Notes: generated by a model from the sequence alone, not told the origin. Shown: positions 6,640 to 16,325, numbered from the stretch's first letter. The stretch is DNA of 32,613 nucleotides from Chloroflexota bacterium (GCA_028873865.1 JAPPNI010000014.1:1-32613); one strand, 5' to 3'. Made by a program: numbers and translations.

Positions 6640-6881
6640 GCTGACAGGCCGATCAACGCGGTGCCCGCGCCGCCCCAGATCTCAATCGTCGTCGCTGCCT
6701 GCGGCGCCACCAGCCCCAGCACCGTTCCACCCAGCAACAGCAACCCAAGGCCCAACCAGATGAGCAACCGGCGCCGCCGACGGCGCAGCTTCAGCCAGGG
6801 CCCGTCCACTCTCAACATCAACCCGTCGGCCCCGCCCGGCCGCCCGAAGTCGCGCGTCGCCACGCGTTCCGACTCTACCAC
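6630..6881 (-). CDS. Small membrane protein, unknown function
   Basis: The 83 residues contain a strongly basic stretch (LKLRRRRRR), a long hydrophobic helix (LLIWLGLGLLLLGGTVLGLV) and a second weaker hydrophobic segment at the C-terminus. This predicts a positive-inside membrane hairpin. The start is uncertain: GTG at 6881 has GGGCGAGG just upstream, while ATG at 6818 gives a 62-residue version beginning just before the basic region. The frame ends 10 bases inside the secreted lysozyme-like gene, suggesting coupled expression. I do not recognise a family. Confidence 0.5.
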   Translation of the reverse strand: MVESERVATRDFGRPGGADGLMLRVDGPWLKLRRRRRRLLIWLGLGLLLLGGTVLGLVAPQAATTIEIWGGAGTALIGLSACG

Positions 6882-6988
6882 GAAGCCTCGCCCGTCAACC
6901 GCCGCCCAACGCTGCGATACTGTGAGCGTCAGGCGGGCCGCGGCCCGTATTCGGACCGCCTCATCCAGGGCGTGGACAGGAGGTGCGC

Positions 6989-8017
6989 GTGGCGCGCATT
7001 GCGATCATCGGTTTGGGCTACGTCGGCGGCTCCATCGGCATGGGTCTGCGAGCCGCCAAACTGCGCGACACGGAAATCGTCGGCTTCGACGACTGGCGCG
7101 CCGCCCGCCGCGCTGCCGACAAACAGGACGCCGTCGACCAGGTCGTCTCCAGCCCGCGAGACGCCGCCGATGGCGCTGGACTGGTCATCCTGGCAACACC
7201 TCCCGCTGCGACCTCCGACCTGCTCGAGGAGATCGCGCCGACGCTCGGACGCGGCGCCGCCGTGACCGACACCGCCGCTTCCAAGGTCCAGATCGAAAGC
7301 TGGGCTGCCAACCACCTGCCTAACGGCGTCTCCTTCATCGGCGGACACCCCATGGCCGGCGACGCCTCCGCCTTCGGCATCGACAACGCCAGCCCCGACC
7401 TCTTCCGCGGCAAGCGCTGGTTCCTCAGCCCGTCTCCGACCGCCTCCGACAGCGCCGTCAAGTCGGTCCTCGGCATGGTCAGGGAACTCGGCGCGAGCCC
7501 GCACTTCCTCGACTCCGCCGAACACGACTACGTCATGGCCGGCGTCTCGCATCTGCCGCTGATCGTCTCCTCCGCTCTCTTCACCATGTTGCGTTCCTCC
7601 GACGGATGGCCCGACTTCGGCCGCGCCGCCGGTGAGACCTTCCGCGCCATGACCGCCTACAACTCCGGCGACCCCAGCATGACGACCGAGATCGCGGTCA
7701 CCAATCGCGAACAGGTCCAGCACTGGATCGACCGCCTGGTCATCGAGTTGAATCGCGTCCGCAATCTGCTCGACGAAGAGGAGGAAGAAGTCTTCAAGGA
7801 GTACGCGGCCGCCCAGATCAATCACGCCAAGTTCCTCGGCGGCGACGACCTCGATCCCGATGCCGGCGCGCAACCCGACATCCCCGACGCGACCTCGCAG
7901 ATGGCCGCGCTCCTGATCAGCCCGCGGCTCTACGACCGTGTCCGCAGCATGACCAAGCGCAGCGAAGAGCGCGAGAAGGAGCGCGAGTCGCGCGGCCGCC
8001 GCTGGGGGCGAAGCTGA
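6989..8017 (+). CDS. tyrA: Prephenate dehydrogenase (TyrA family)
   Basis: It oxidatively decarboxylates prephenate to 4-hydroxyphenylpyruvate in tyrosine synthesis (arogenate specificity cannot be excluded). The N-terminal Rossmann fold shows IIGLGYVGGSIG at the start and ILATPP near residue 70. The catalytic region has GGHPMAGD and, further on, the conserved His in GVSHLPLIVSSAL. The C-terminal 90 residues are helical and end in a charged Arg/Glu tail; no ACT domain is evident. AGGAGG at 6978-6983 dictates the GTG at 6989, since the GTG at 6983 would lie inside that ribosome site. aroA begins 4 bases after its stop. Confidence 0.9.
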   Translation: MARIAIIGLGYVGGSIGMGLRAAKLRDTEIVGFDDWRAARRAADKQDAVDQVVSSPRDAADGAGLVILATPPAATSDLLEEIAPTLGRGAAVTDTAASKVQIESWAANHLPNGVSFIGGHPMAGDASAFGIDNASPDLFRGKRWFLSPSPTASDSAVKSVLGMVRELGASPHFLDSAEHDYVMAGVSHLPLIVSSALFTMLRSSDGWPDFGRAAGETFRAMTAYNSGDPSMTTEIAVTNREQVQHWIDRLVIELNRVRNLLDEEEEEVFKEYAAAQINHAKFLGGDDLDPDAGAQPDIPDATSQMAALLISPRLYDRVRSMTKRSEEREKERESRGRRWGRS

Positions 8018-8021
8018 ATCG

Positions 8022-9323
8022 ATGAACGACAGCATCTCCGTCGAGCCGAGCGGCCCGCTGGTCGGCTCGGTTCGCGTCCCGGGCGACAAGTCGATCTCGC
8101 ATCGCGCCCTGATCTGCAATGCGCTCGCCAGGGGTGAAGCCGAGATCCGCGGCCTGCTCGAAAGTGCAGACTGCCGCTCCACGATCGCCTGTCTGCGCCA
8201 GTGGGGCGTCGAGTTCGAGCAGAGCGGCGACAACATACTGGTCCGAAGCCCTGGTCAGGCCGTGTTCCACCGGTCGGCGGGCGTGCTCGATTGCGGCAAT
8301 AGCGGAACCTCAATCCGCCTGCTCAGCGGCGTCGCTGCGGGCCTGCCCTTCCGCACCGAGTTCGACGGTGACGAATCACTGCGCGGCCGGCCGATGCGCC
8401 GCGTACTCGACCCGCTCGAGCAAATGGGCGCCAGTGTCGCCGACGCCGCTACCGCGCCGTTCTGGGTCGACGGTTCGGCCGGACGGCTGCGTGGGTTCGA
8501 CGGACCGATCGCGGTCGCAAGCGCCCAGGTCAAGAGCTGCATCGTCTTCGCCGCCCTGCGAGCCGAAGAACCGAGCCGAATCGTTGAACCCGGACCCTCG
8601 CGAGATCACACCGAGCGGATGCTCATCGCCATGGGCGCCGATATCGAAGTGGAGGGCGAGACGATTCACGTTCGGCCCGGCGCCGAGTTGCATACCAGCG
8701 ACGTTGAAGTGCCAGCCGACATCAGCGCCGCCGCCTATTGGATGATCGCCGCCGCCCTGATCCCCGGCTCCGAAGTCACCTTGCCTAACGTTGGCGTCAA
8801 TCCCCGGCGCAGCGGCGTCATCGACGTGCTGACCTCGATGGGAGCCAACGTTGAACTGCGCAACCCCCGCGACATCTCGGGCGAGCCCGTCGCCGACATT
8901 ACCGTCCGCGGATCGAAGCTCTACGGCGCCCGAATCGACGGCGATCTGATCGTCACCGCGCTGGACGAGCTGCCCACACTCGCCGTGGCCGCGGCGTTCG
9001 CGGAAGGCGTCACTGAGATTCACGACGCCGAAGAACTGAGAGTCAAGGAGTCCGATCGGATCGCCACCACGTCGGCCCTGCTCAACGCCATGGGCGTCGA
9101 GGTTGAGGATTGGCGCGACGGAATGCGAATCGTCGGCGGACAGCCGCGCGGCGCAACCGTCGACTCTCACGGGGATCACCGCCTGGCGATGGCCGCCGCC
9201 GTCGCGGCACTGGCGTCCGATCTGGAGTCCGGACCGACCACCATCCAGCGCGCCTCCGCGGTCGATATCTCCTACCCGACCTTCTGGCGCGAGCTCGATC
9301 GATTGCGGCATGTCCCCGTCTGA
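8022..9323 (+). CDS. aroA: 3-phosphoshikimate 1-carboxyvinyltransferase (EPSP synthase)
   Basis: It transfers enolpyruvyl from PEP to shikimate-3-phosphate, the sixth step of the shikimate pathway. The 433 residues show PGDKSISHR near the start, DCGNSGTSIRLLSG (PEP/glyphosate-site loop, with Gly where glyphosate-sensitive enzymes have it), LRGRPMRR, SAQVKSC, DISAAAYWMI, ELRVKESDRI and DSHGDHRLAMA. All are the expected family blocks in order, at full length. It sits between tyrA and the guanylate-kinase homologue, whose start codon lies 14 bases inside its end. Confidence 0.96.
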   Translation: MNDSISVEPSGPLVGSVRVPGDKSISHRALICNALARGEAEIRGLLESADCRSTIACLRQWGVEFEQSGDNILVRSPGQAVFHRSAGVLDCGNSGTSIRLLSGVAAGLPFRTEFDGDESLRGRPMRRVLDPLEQMGASVADAATAPFWVDGSAGRLRGFDGPIAVASAQVKSCIVFAALRAEEPSRIVEPGPSRDHTERMLIAMGADIEVEGETIHVRPGAELHTSDVEVPADISAAAYWMIAAALIPGSEVTLPNVGVNPRRSGVIDVLTSMGANVELRNPRDISGEPVADITVRGSKLYGARIDGDLIVTALDELPTLAVAAAFAEGVTEIHDAEELRVKESDRIATTSALLNAMGVEVEDWRDGMRIVGGQPRGATVDSHGDHRLAMAAAVAALASDLESGPTTIQRASAVDISYPTFWRELDRLRHVPV

Positions 9324-9906
9324 GCTCGCTCAGCTCGTCGTGATCGTCTCCGGACCCTCGGGTGCCGGCAAGGACACGGTCATCGAAACCGCGCTGGCGC
9401 TCGATCCGTCGCTGGCCAAGGTGGCGACGGTCAAGACCCGCGCCCCGCGTCCGGGCGAGATCGAAGGCGTGCACCACGTCTTCCTCACCGATCAGGAATT
9501 CGACCGCTGGCTGGCCCAGGACGCCTTCCTCGAACACGTCGAGATCTACGGACACCGCAGCGGCGTCCCCAGGGCCCCGGTCGAACAGCTCCTGAGCCAG
9601 GGCCAGACCCCGGTCCTGCGCACCGACGTCCAGGGCGCGCGAACCCTGAAAGCAAATCTGCAGGATCCACTGCTGATCTTCATCACCGCCCCCGATCTCG
9701 ATTCGCTCGAGCGCCGCATGCGCGCTCGAGCCGCCGAGACCGAACCCGAGATCAAGGCTCGCCTCGCCGAAGCCGAAGCCGAGATGGCCGAAGCAGGCTG
9801 GTTCGACCTCGTGATCGTCAACGACGACGCCGCACACCACGACGCCGCCCGGGAACTGGTCGATGCCATCTCCGCAGAACGAACCCGGCGCGGCCAACCG
9901 CGCTGA
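9310..9906 (+). CDS. gmk: Guanylate kinase homologue with variant P-loop
   Basis: The 198 residues follow the guanylate kinase plan: P-loop SGPSGAGKDTV near residue 14, KTRAPRPGEIEGVHHVF (GMP-binding), GVPRAPVEQLL, TDVQGARTLK, and a C-terminal RARAAETEPEIKARL lid/VNDD end. Normal function is GMP + ATP to GDP + ADP. Departures: the residue after the Walker Lys is Asp instead of Ser/Thr, and the usual TTR and YGxxYGT motifs read KTR and YGHRSGV. I recall GKD variants in other Chloroflexota guanylate kinases, so this may be a clade form and not a dead paralogue. The ATG at 9310 overlaps aroA, implying coupling. Confidence 0.8.
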   Translation: MSPSELAQLVVIVSGPSGAGKDTVIETALALDPSLAKVATVKTRAPRPGEIEGVHHVFLTDQEFDRWLAQDAFLEHVEIYGHRSGVPRAPVEQLLSQGQTPVLRTDVQGARTLKANLQDPLLIFITAPDLDSLERRMRARAAETEPEIKARLAEAEAEMAEAGWFDLVIVNDDAAHHDAARELVDAISAERTRRGQPR

Positions 9907-9917
9907 GCGTTGTTATC

Positions 9918-9929
9918 TCAAACGTTTGA
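9918..9929. promoter_or_regulatory. Perfect 12-bp palindrome, candidate trp operator
   Basis: TCAAACGTTTGA is self-complementary and its last four bases form part of the -35 box TTGACA (9926-9931). A dimeric repressor here would block RNA polymerase. The AAACGTTT core resembles LacI/GalR-type operators and bears no similarity to the E. coli TrpR operator. Confidence 0.5.
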
Positions 9930-9953
9930 CATCTCCCGGCGTTGCCGTAGGAT
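9926..9953 (+). promoter_or_regulatory. Promoter of the trp operon
   Basis: TTGACA (9926-9931, 6/6), a 16-base spacer and TAGGAT (9948-9953, 4/6) form the best sigma70-like promoter I found in the window. It lies 20 bases after the gmk stop. The predicted start is near 9960, leaving a ~185-base leader before trpE. Confidence 0.7.
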
Positions 9954-9976
9954 TCTGACAGGAACGGGAGCGCGCA

Positions 9977-10078
9977 ATGGCGGCGACGATGACGAACGGT
10001 GCGAAACAATCGCACACCCGTCCCTCTGCGCATTGCCACACTTCCGGCGGGCAAGGGGTCTGGCGAGGCGAAGACTAA
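9977..10078 (+). CDS. Possible 33-residue trp leader peptide
   Basis: An ATG with CGGGAG 6 bases upstream opens a short frame in the trpE leader, ending GVWRGED. Its single Trp codon (10061-10063) lies at the start of a hairpin arm TGGCGA (10061-10066) that pairs with TCGCCA (10080-10085) just past the stop. Two further mutually exclusive pairings exist downstream: CGGGC (10048-10052) with GCCCG (10087-10091), or GGGGC (10091-10095) with GCCCC (10117-10121). This geometry is attenuator-like, but only one Trp codon and no U-tract are present, so coding status is uncertain. Confidence 0.35.
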   Translation: MAATMTNGAKQSHTRPSAHCHTSGGQGVWRGED

Positions 10079-10144
10079 ATCGCCACGCCCGGGGCAACTC
10101 GATCTGCTGATCAATCGCCCCTCGATCCCAAGGAGCCTGTTCCC

Positions 10145-11653
10145 ATGCCGTCGACCGGCAAACTCAGTCCCAGCCTCGAAGAATTCAAGCAACTGGCCGC
10201 CGATGCCAGAACCTCGGGCAGCGGCAACTACGCCGCCGTCTATCGCGAGGTCCTCGCCGACCTCGAAACCCCCGTCTCCGCCTTCCTCAAGGTCAAGCGC
10301 GGCGCCTATTCGTTCCTGCTCGAGTCGGTAGAAGGCGGCGAGCGCCCCAGCCGCTACTCCTTCATCGGCACCGAGCCCTACCGGGTCTTCCGTGCGCCCT
10401 CGGGCGGTTCCGTCGATCCACTGAACGAAGTAGAAGCCGAGTTGGACCGATTCGATCTCGTGCCCAATCCCGATCTGCCGCCCTTCCACGGCGGAGCGGT
10501 CGGCTATCTCAGCTACGAGGCGATCCGCCACTTCGAACCACGCGTCCAGCCGGCCGGCCACGACCCCCACGGCCTGCCCGAGGCGCTCTTCCAGTTCGTC
10601 GACACCGTGCTGCTCTTCGATCATCTCAAGCACGTCATCAAGGTCGTCACCCACGCCCGGCTCGACGGTGATATCGAGTCCGCCTATCGCGCCGCCGAGT
10701 TCCGCATCGACGAGCTCGTCGAGCGCCTCCAGTCCGGTCCGCCAATCCCACCGGTGGATGCCCCCGAACCGTCGGGACACTCCGGCGCGATTCGCTCCAA
10801 CATGGAGCGCGAGGCCTACTTCTCCGACATCAAGCAGATCATCGATTACGTCGTCGCCGGCGACATCATCCAGTGCGTCTACTCCCAGCGCTTCTCGCGC
10901 GATACCTTCGTCCACCCCTTCAACGTCTATCGCACCCTGCGAACGGTGAATCCCTCGCCCTACACCTACTACCTCGAGATGGACGATCACCAGATCGTCG
11001 GCACATCACCCGAATTGCTGGTCATCGTCGAGGACGGAAAAGTCTCCACGCACCCGATCGCCGGTACGCGCCGACGTGGCCTGGACGACGGTGAAGATCG
11101 CGCGCTCGAAGCCGAGCTGCGCACCGACGAAAAGGAAGTCGCCGAGCACGTGATGTTGCTCGATCTGGGCCGCAACGACATCGGACGCGTCTCCCGGCCG
11201 GGCACCGTGCGCGTCACCCAGGAACTCGACATCGAGCGGTACAGCCACGTCATGCACCTCGTTTCGCACGTCGAGGGCGAGTTGGCCGAAGGAGCCACAT
11301 CCTTCGACGCCGTCCGTGCGACCTTCCCCGCCGGCACCGTCTCCGGCGCGCCCAAGATCCGCGCGATGGAGATCATTTCCGAGCTGGAAGAGGACCAACG
11401 CGGTCCCTACGCCGGCGCGCTGGGCTACTTCGGCTTCGGTGGCAACATGGAGACCGCGATCACAATCCGCACGATCGTCATGCAGGACGGCGTCGCTTCC
11501 GTCCAGGCCGGCGGCGGAATCGTCTTCGACTCCAGGCTGAACGACGAGTTCGAAGAGACGGTGAACAAGGCGATGGGTATGTTCACCGCCCTCGACCTCG
11601 CCGAGGAGCGCTCCCGCGCCACCTCCGTCGGCAGCGGTTCCCGGGGCTACTGA
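10145..11653 (+). CDS. trpE: Anthranilate synthase component I
   Basis: With TrpG it converts chorismate and glutamine to anthranilate, the committed step of tryptophan synthesis. The 502 residues carry the N-terminal feedback motif LLES-x10-S (LLESVEGGERPSRYS), which forms the Trp-binding pocket, so allosteric inhibition by Trp is expected. The chorismate-binding half shows NPSPYTYYL, GTSPELLV, HPIAGTRRRG, LDLGRNDIGRVS, HLVSHVEG and FPAGTVSGAPKIRAMEII. AGGAG lies 9 bases before the ATG. It is the first enzyme gene after the trp promoter, and its stop overlaps the next start (TGATG). Confidence 0.97.
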   Translation: MPSTGKLSPSLEEFKQLAADARTSGSGNYAAVYREVLADLETPVSAFLKVKRGAYSFLLESVEGGERPSRYSFIGTEPYRVFRAPSGGSVDPLNEVEAELDRFDLVPNPDLPPFHGGAVGYLSYEAIRHFEPRVQPAGHDPHGLPEALFQFVDTVLLFDHLKHVIKVVTHARLDGDIESAYRAAEFRIDELVERLQSGPPIPPVDAPEPSGHSGAIRSNMEREAYFSDIKQIIDYVVAGDIIQCVYSQRFSRDTFVHPFNVYRTLRTVNPSPYTYYLEMDDHQIVGTSPELLVIVEDGKVSTHPIAGTRRRGLDDGEDRALEAELRTDEKEVAEHVMLLDLGRNDIGRVSRPGTVRVTQELDIERYSHVMHLVSHVEGELAEGATSFDAVRATFPAGTVSGAPKIRAMEIISELEEDQRGPYAGALGYFGFGGNMETAITIRTIVMQDGVASVQAGGGIVFDSRLNDEFEETVNKAMGMFTALDLAEERSRATSVGSGSRGY

Positions 11654-12348
11654 TGTCGGAGTCATTGATCATCGGCTACGGCGTCGCCTTCGACGACGCA
11701 GGCCGCGTGCTGCTCTTGCGCCGGCGCTCAGATCAGGTTCTCTGGCCCGGACAATGGTGGCTGCCCGGCGATATCACGCCCCTCTCCGAGGAGCCCGACG
11801 ACACCGTGCCTCGCATCTTCCAGCACTTGCTTCGCCAGCGCGTCCGAGCCGGCTATGCCCACACTGTCTACGGCGACGAGCCCTCCAGCGGCCGGCACAC
11901 GGTCCACAACGCCTACGTCGTAAGGGTCGAGGAGACCCTGGACGGCGCTCCCGACGACGAGTCCAATCCTTTCGACGCAATGGAGTGGTGGCACGTCCCT
12001 TCCGCCGTCGCCGAGCTCCCCGAGCAGCAGGCCGAACTGCTCGCCACAGTCATCGACCGCCTCGAGTCAGGCTGGACATTCGAGGATGACACGGACCTCG
12101 ACGATCTCTTCGGCCGCGCGGAGATCGAAGATCCGAATAGCCAGAACGAAACCCCGGCGCCATCGCCTCTGCGTCTCACCCCAAGAGTCGAGGCGCTGGT
12201 CCGCTTGGCGCTCAGCGCGGCATTGGATACAGGGGCAGCGCTCGAGCGCGACCTGCAGGCAGCGCGCGACCAGGGCTGGTCGCCCACAGAGTTGGAACGC
12301 ACCGTTGAACTCGGTCAACAGGCGAGCGCGGGCCGGCCGCCTGCCTAG
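11653..12348 (+). CDS. Degenerate Nudix-like protein with CMD-like tail
   Basis: Residues 1-140 have a Nudix fold signature: YGVAFDDAGRVLLLRRRSD, WPGQWWLPGD, and a later MEWWHV strand. The Nudix box is broken: where the consensus needs REUxEE, the protein has RIFQHL, so the metal-binding glutamates are gone and hydrolase activity is unlikely. Residues 170-225 (LTPRVEALVRLALSAALDTG... then ELERTVELGQ) resemble half of a carboxymuconolactone-decarboxylase/AhpD domain without its CxxC. A ligand-sensing or scaffold role is possible but unproven. The start is fused to the trpE stop by one base, so it is translated together with TrpE; the next gene is a tandem CMD protein. Confidence 0.7.
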   Translation: MSESLIIGYGVAFDDAGRVLLLRRRSDQVLWPGQWWLPGDITPLSEEPDDTVPRIFQHLLRQRVRAGYAHTVYGDEPSSGRHTVHNAYVVRVEETLDGAPDDESNPFDAMEWWHVPSAVAELPEQQAELLATVIDRLESGWTFEDDTDLDDLFGRAEIEDPNSQNETPAPSPLRLTPRVEALVRLALSAALDTGAALERDLQAARDQGWSPTELERTVELGQQASAGRPPA

Positions 12349-12389
12349 AATGCCCGCCAACGAGAGATACGAAGAGATGAGGAACTGAA

Positions 12390-13194
12390 ATGACGACTCA
12401 CGCAGAACGACGCAAGGCGGGCAGTGAGTTGTTGGCCGAGATGACCGGTCAGCCGGTCGGCTTCGCCTCCGCCGCCGAGCAGCGAACGGGAGCGTTCGGC
12501 AGCTACGTCGTCGACTACATCTTCGGTCAGGTCTGGCAGGGCAGCGAGCTCTCGCGCCGTGACCGCAACATCGTCGCCCTGGCCATGCTGGGCGCGCTCG
12601 AACGTCTCCAGGCCGTCCAGTTCCACGCCAGCTTTGGCCCGGCCAACGGCCTGTCCCGAGAAGAAATGACCGAGATCGCCCTGCAGATCGCCGGCTACTC
12701 CGGCTTTCCCGCAGGCAACGAGATGATCAATGCCCTCGTCGAGATGTGGAGCGAGGCCGACGGCAAGCCCTACCGGATTCCGCCGGCTGACTACAAGGAC
12801 GACGACCAGCGCCACCGCGACGCCGTCGACGTGATGCGCACGCTCAACGGACGCGACGAAGCGCAGGATCCGGCCGAGGCGCTGGCCGGCATGGAGAGGA
12901 TCGGGCCGGTCGGCAAGCTCGCCTTTGAGTTCGCCTTCGGCGATCTCTGGTCGCGCTCGCAGCTTTCGCGCCGCGATCGTTCCCTGGTCGTCGTCTCGAT
13001 CCTGGTCGCGCTGAGCAAGCCCGACGAGCTGCAGTTCCACATCCCCGGCGCCCTCAACCACGGCGTCACCGAGACCGAACTCGAAGGCGTGATGGCCACC
13101 GCTGCGCCGTACTGCGGTTTCCCGCGGGCGGTCGAAGGATTCCGCACGCTGCGACGCATACTCCGCGAGCGGGAGACACCGGGAGAGGGCAACG

Positions 13195-13205
<11 letters not shown>
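12390..13205 (+). CDS. Tandem carboxymuconolactone decarboxylase family protein
   Basis: The 271 residues contain two CMD-type helical domains: about 45-115 ([19 protein letters not shown]... [15 protein letters not shown]) and about 175-260 ([17 protein letters not shown]... [15 protein letters not shown]). The repeat of SRRDR and of the GFP turn is clear. Neither has the CxxC of AhpD, so peroxidase activity is not expected; decarboxylase or non-enzymatic roles are open. Such proteins normally belong to protocatechuate catabolism, which makes a place between trpE and trpG odd. The ATG follows GATGAGGAACTGAA. The gene overlaps trpG by 11 bases. Confidence 0.85.
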
Positions 13206-13795
<590 letters not shown>

Positions 13796-13803
<8 letters not shown>

Positions 13804-14860
13804 CGCCGATCTGGGAGCGGCGCTGGTCGCCGTGGTCGACGAGCGTCGCAATCTGAGCGACCATGAAGCGTCAATCGCGATGGACGCCCTGATGTCGGGC
13901 GAGGCCAACGAAATCCAGGCCTCAGCCCTGCTCGCCGGCCTGCGGATGAAGGGCGAATCGGTCGACGAGGTCGTCGGCCTGGCCCGCGCGATGCGCGAAC
14001 ACGCCCTGCGAGTCGATCTCTCCGACCTCCCGCGCCTCGCCGATACCGCCGGGACCGGCGGCTCAGGCAAGCACGCATTCAACTCCTCCACCGCTGCCGC
14101 CTTCGTCATGGCCGGCTGCGGCGTCCCCGTAGCCAAGCACGGCAACCGCGCCATGTCCTCAAACGTCGGCAGCGCCGACGTGCTCGAGGCATTGGGCGGA
14201 CAGATCAGCGTCAATCCGGACCAGGCGGCCACGCTGATTCGCGAGGTAGGGTTCGGTTTCCTCTTCGCCCAGGCCTTCCATCCCGCAATGCGCTTCGTCG
14301 CGCCGGTTCGTCGGCGGATCGGCATCCGCACAGTGTTCAACATCCTCGGACCACTCACGAACCCAGCCCGGGCGACTCATCAGCTGATCGGCGTCGCTCG
14401 CCCTGAACTGGGACCGCTGATGGCGGCAGCGCTCGGTCGCCTCGGCGTCCGACGCGGACTGGTCGTCCACGGTCACGAAGGACTGGATGAGGTCTCGCCC
14501 GAGGGCGAGACGACTTGCTGGCAGATTGACGGCGACAAACTGGCCGAGTTCACCGTCTCGCCCGCCGACTTCCAGATCCGTCCGGTTCCTCTGTCAGCGG
14601 TCCGTGGCGGGCAGACCGCTGAAGAATCCGCCTCGATGATGCGCGACGTGCTGGGCGGCAAGACCTCGGCGCTGACCGGATTCGTCACCCTCAACGCCGC
14701 CGCCGGTCTGCTGGCCGCCGAGGAGGTCCCGACCTTCGCCGAAGGCGTCAGTCGAGCGGCTGAGTGCATCGATGACCAGCGCGCCCTGCGTAAGCTGGAG
14801 CTATGGGTCGAGCGCTCGCAGGCGCTCGCCGCTGATACCGAAGCGTCAGAGGCGACATAA
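13796..14860 (+). CDS. trpD: Anthranilate phosphoribosyltransferase
   Basis: It joins anthranilate to PRPP. The 354 residues contain the family blocks: [82 protein letters not shown] and [11 protein letters not shown]. One departure stands out: the PRPP-loop motif GTGGD reads GTGGS. The gene starts with GTG 8 bases inside trpG and is not fused to trpG, unlike in enterobacteria. Its stop overlaps the trpC start (TAATG). Confidence 0.95.
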
Positions 14861-15645
14861 TGTCTTCTGTCCTGGAGCGAATCGTCGCCGAGACCCGCAT
14901 TGCCGTTCAACAACGCAAGCGAGACGTACCGCTCGGTGAACTGCATCAGATCGCCGCACTGAGAACGACACGCAACGACTTCGTGGCGGCGCTAAACCGA
15001 CCCGGTGTCGGACTGATGGCCGAGATCAAGCGCGGTTCACCGTCGAAAGGGCTGTTCGCCCCCGACCTCGTTCCGGCCGACTTGGCCCGCACATATTGCG
15101 AAATCGGCGCCGTCGCCATCTCCGTGCTCACCGCTCCGGCATTCTTCGCCACCGACGACGATCTCTGCGACGCCGCAAGGGTGCTGGTCGGCAGCGGACT
15201 ACCGCTCCTGCGCAAAGAGTTCCACGTGGATCCGTACCAGCTCGCCGAAGCCGCAGCTCTGGGGGCTGACGCCTACCTGCTGATCGCGAAGACTCTCACC
15301 GCCGCTGAACTTGCCGAGCTCTCGCGAGCCGGCGACGAGTACGGGCTCACGGCGTTCGTCGAAGTAACCGACGAGGCGGAAACCGAGATGGCGCTTGAAG
15401 CTGGCGCCGCGGCGATCGGCATCAACAACCGCAACCTGCACACCTTCGAAGAAGATCTGGGCACGACGGAGCGCCTCCGAGACAGGATTCCGACTTCGGT
15501 CCCGGTCGTCGCGGCCAGCGGAGTGCGAACCCGCGAGGACATGATGCGCATGGAGGCCTGCGGCGTCAACGCAGTCCTGATCGGCGAGGCGTTGTCCTCT
15601 GCCACTGATCCCCACGCCAAAGCACGAGAGTTGCTGGGACGATGA
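14860..15645 (+). CDS. trpC: Indole-3-glycerol phosphate synthase
   Basis: It closes the indole ring from carboxyphenylaminodeoxyribulose phosphate. The 261-residue TIM barrel shows the catalytic KRGSPSKG (Lys), APAFFATDDD, LRKEFHVDPYQ (Lys), AYLLIAK, FVEVTDEAE, GINNRNLHTF, ASGVRTREDM and a phosphate-binding NAVLIGEAL near the end. Length and motif spacing are standard. It is separate from trpF, which starts within its stop codon (ATGA). Confidence 0.97.
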   Translation: MSSVLERIVAETRIAVQQRKRDVPLGELHQIAALRTTRNDFVAALNRPGVGLMAEIKRGSPSKGLFAPDLVPADLARTYCEIGAVAISVLTAPAFFATDDDLCDAARVLVGSGLPLLRKEFHVDPYQLAEAAALGADAYLLIAKTLTAAELAELSRAGDEYGLTAFVEVTDEAETEMALEAGAAAIGINNRNLHTFEEDLGTTERLRDRIPTSVPVVAASGVRTREDMMRMEACGVNAVLIGEALSSATDPHAKARELLGR

Positions 15646-16325
15646 CCTTCGTCAAAGTCTGTTCGGTACGAGCGGTCGAGCACGCGGTCTGGGCGCGTGA
15701 GGCAGGCGCGGATGAGATCGGAATGATCTTCGCCGACGCGCCGAGACGAATAGATATGAAGGTCGCCCGCGCCGTCCGCCGCGAGTTGGGACCTCGCGTT
15801 GAGATCGCTGAAGCCACGACCGAAGCTGCGGAACGCGAGCGCCACGCGGCCGATCAACCGCTGCTCGTCGGCGTTTTCGCGGGACAGTCGGTCGACGAGA
15901 TTGACCGCGTCCTGGACCAGGTCGACCTCGACCTGGTCCAACTCAGCGGAGCCGAGCATCCGGCTCTCGCGTCACGAATCCGCCGCGCCGTCGTGCGCGT
16001 CGTACACGTGGCCGACGGCATGGACGCCCGATCGGTACTCCGAGAAGTCGATCGCGCCCCGAACACCATCACGATGCTCGATGCCAAATCTAGGCAGGGC
16101 GGAGGCATGGGACAGCGCATCGACTGGTCGATCGCGGCGGAGGTGGCATCGTCCCGCCCCTTGGTCCTGGCCGGCGGACTCAACCCCGACAATGTCGCCG
16201 AGGCCGTGCGAGCCGTGCGCCCCTGGGCCGTCGATGCCTCCTCAGGCCTCGAGACCGGCGGAACCAAAGACCGAGACAAAATCCGCGCGTTCATCGCCGC
16301 GGCGAAGGGCGAGGCTGCGTCGTGA
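15642..16325 (+). CDS. trpF: Phosphoribosylanthranilate isomerase
   Basis: It performs the Amadori rearrangement of phosphoribosylanthranilate. The 227-residue barrel has the catalytic Cys in FVKVCSV near residue 7 (most homologues read K-I/V-CG), [34 protein letters not shown], the catalytic Asp in [17 protein letters not shown] and [14 protein letters not shown]. About 20 extra residues around 45-65 are Glu/Arg-rich. It shares bases with both neighbours (ATGA and GTGA junctions). Confidence 0.93.
   Translation: MTFVKVCSVRAVEHAVWAREAGADEIGMIFADAPRRIDMKVARAVRRELGPRVEIAEATTEAAERERHAADQPLLVGVFAGQSVDEIDRVLDQVDLDLVQLSGAEHPALASRIRRAVVRVVHVADGMDARSVLREVDRAPNTITMLDAKSRQGGGMGQRIDWSIAAEVASSRPLVLAGGLNPDNVAEAVRAVRPWAVDASSGLETGGTKDRDKIRAFIAAAKGEAAS

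Noticed and set aside
6929..8236. 435-codon minus-strand frame
   Set aside because: Antisense to tyrA and the start of aroA; Gly/Ala/Asp-rich shadow translation.
9818..10990. 390-codon minus-strand frame
   Set aside because: Runs across the gmk end, the trp promoter and antisense to trpE; incompatible with those features and without motifs.
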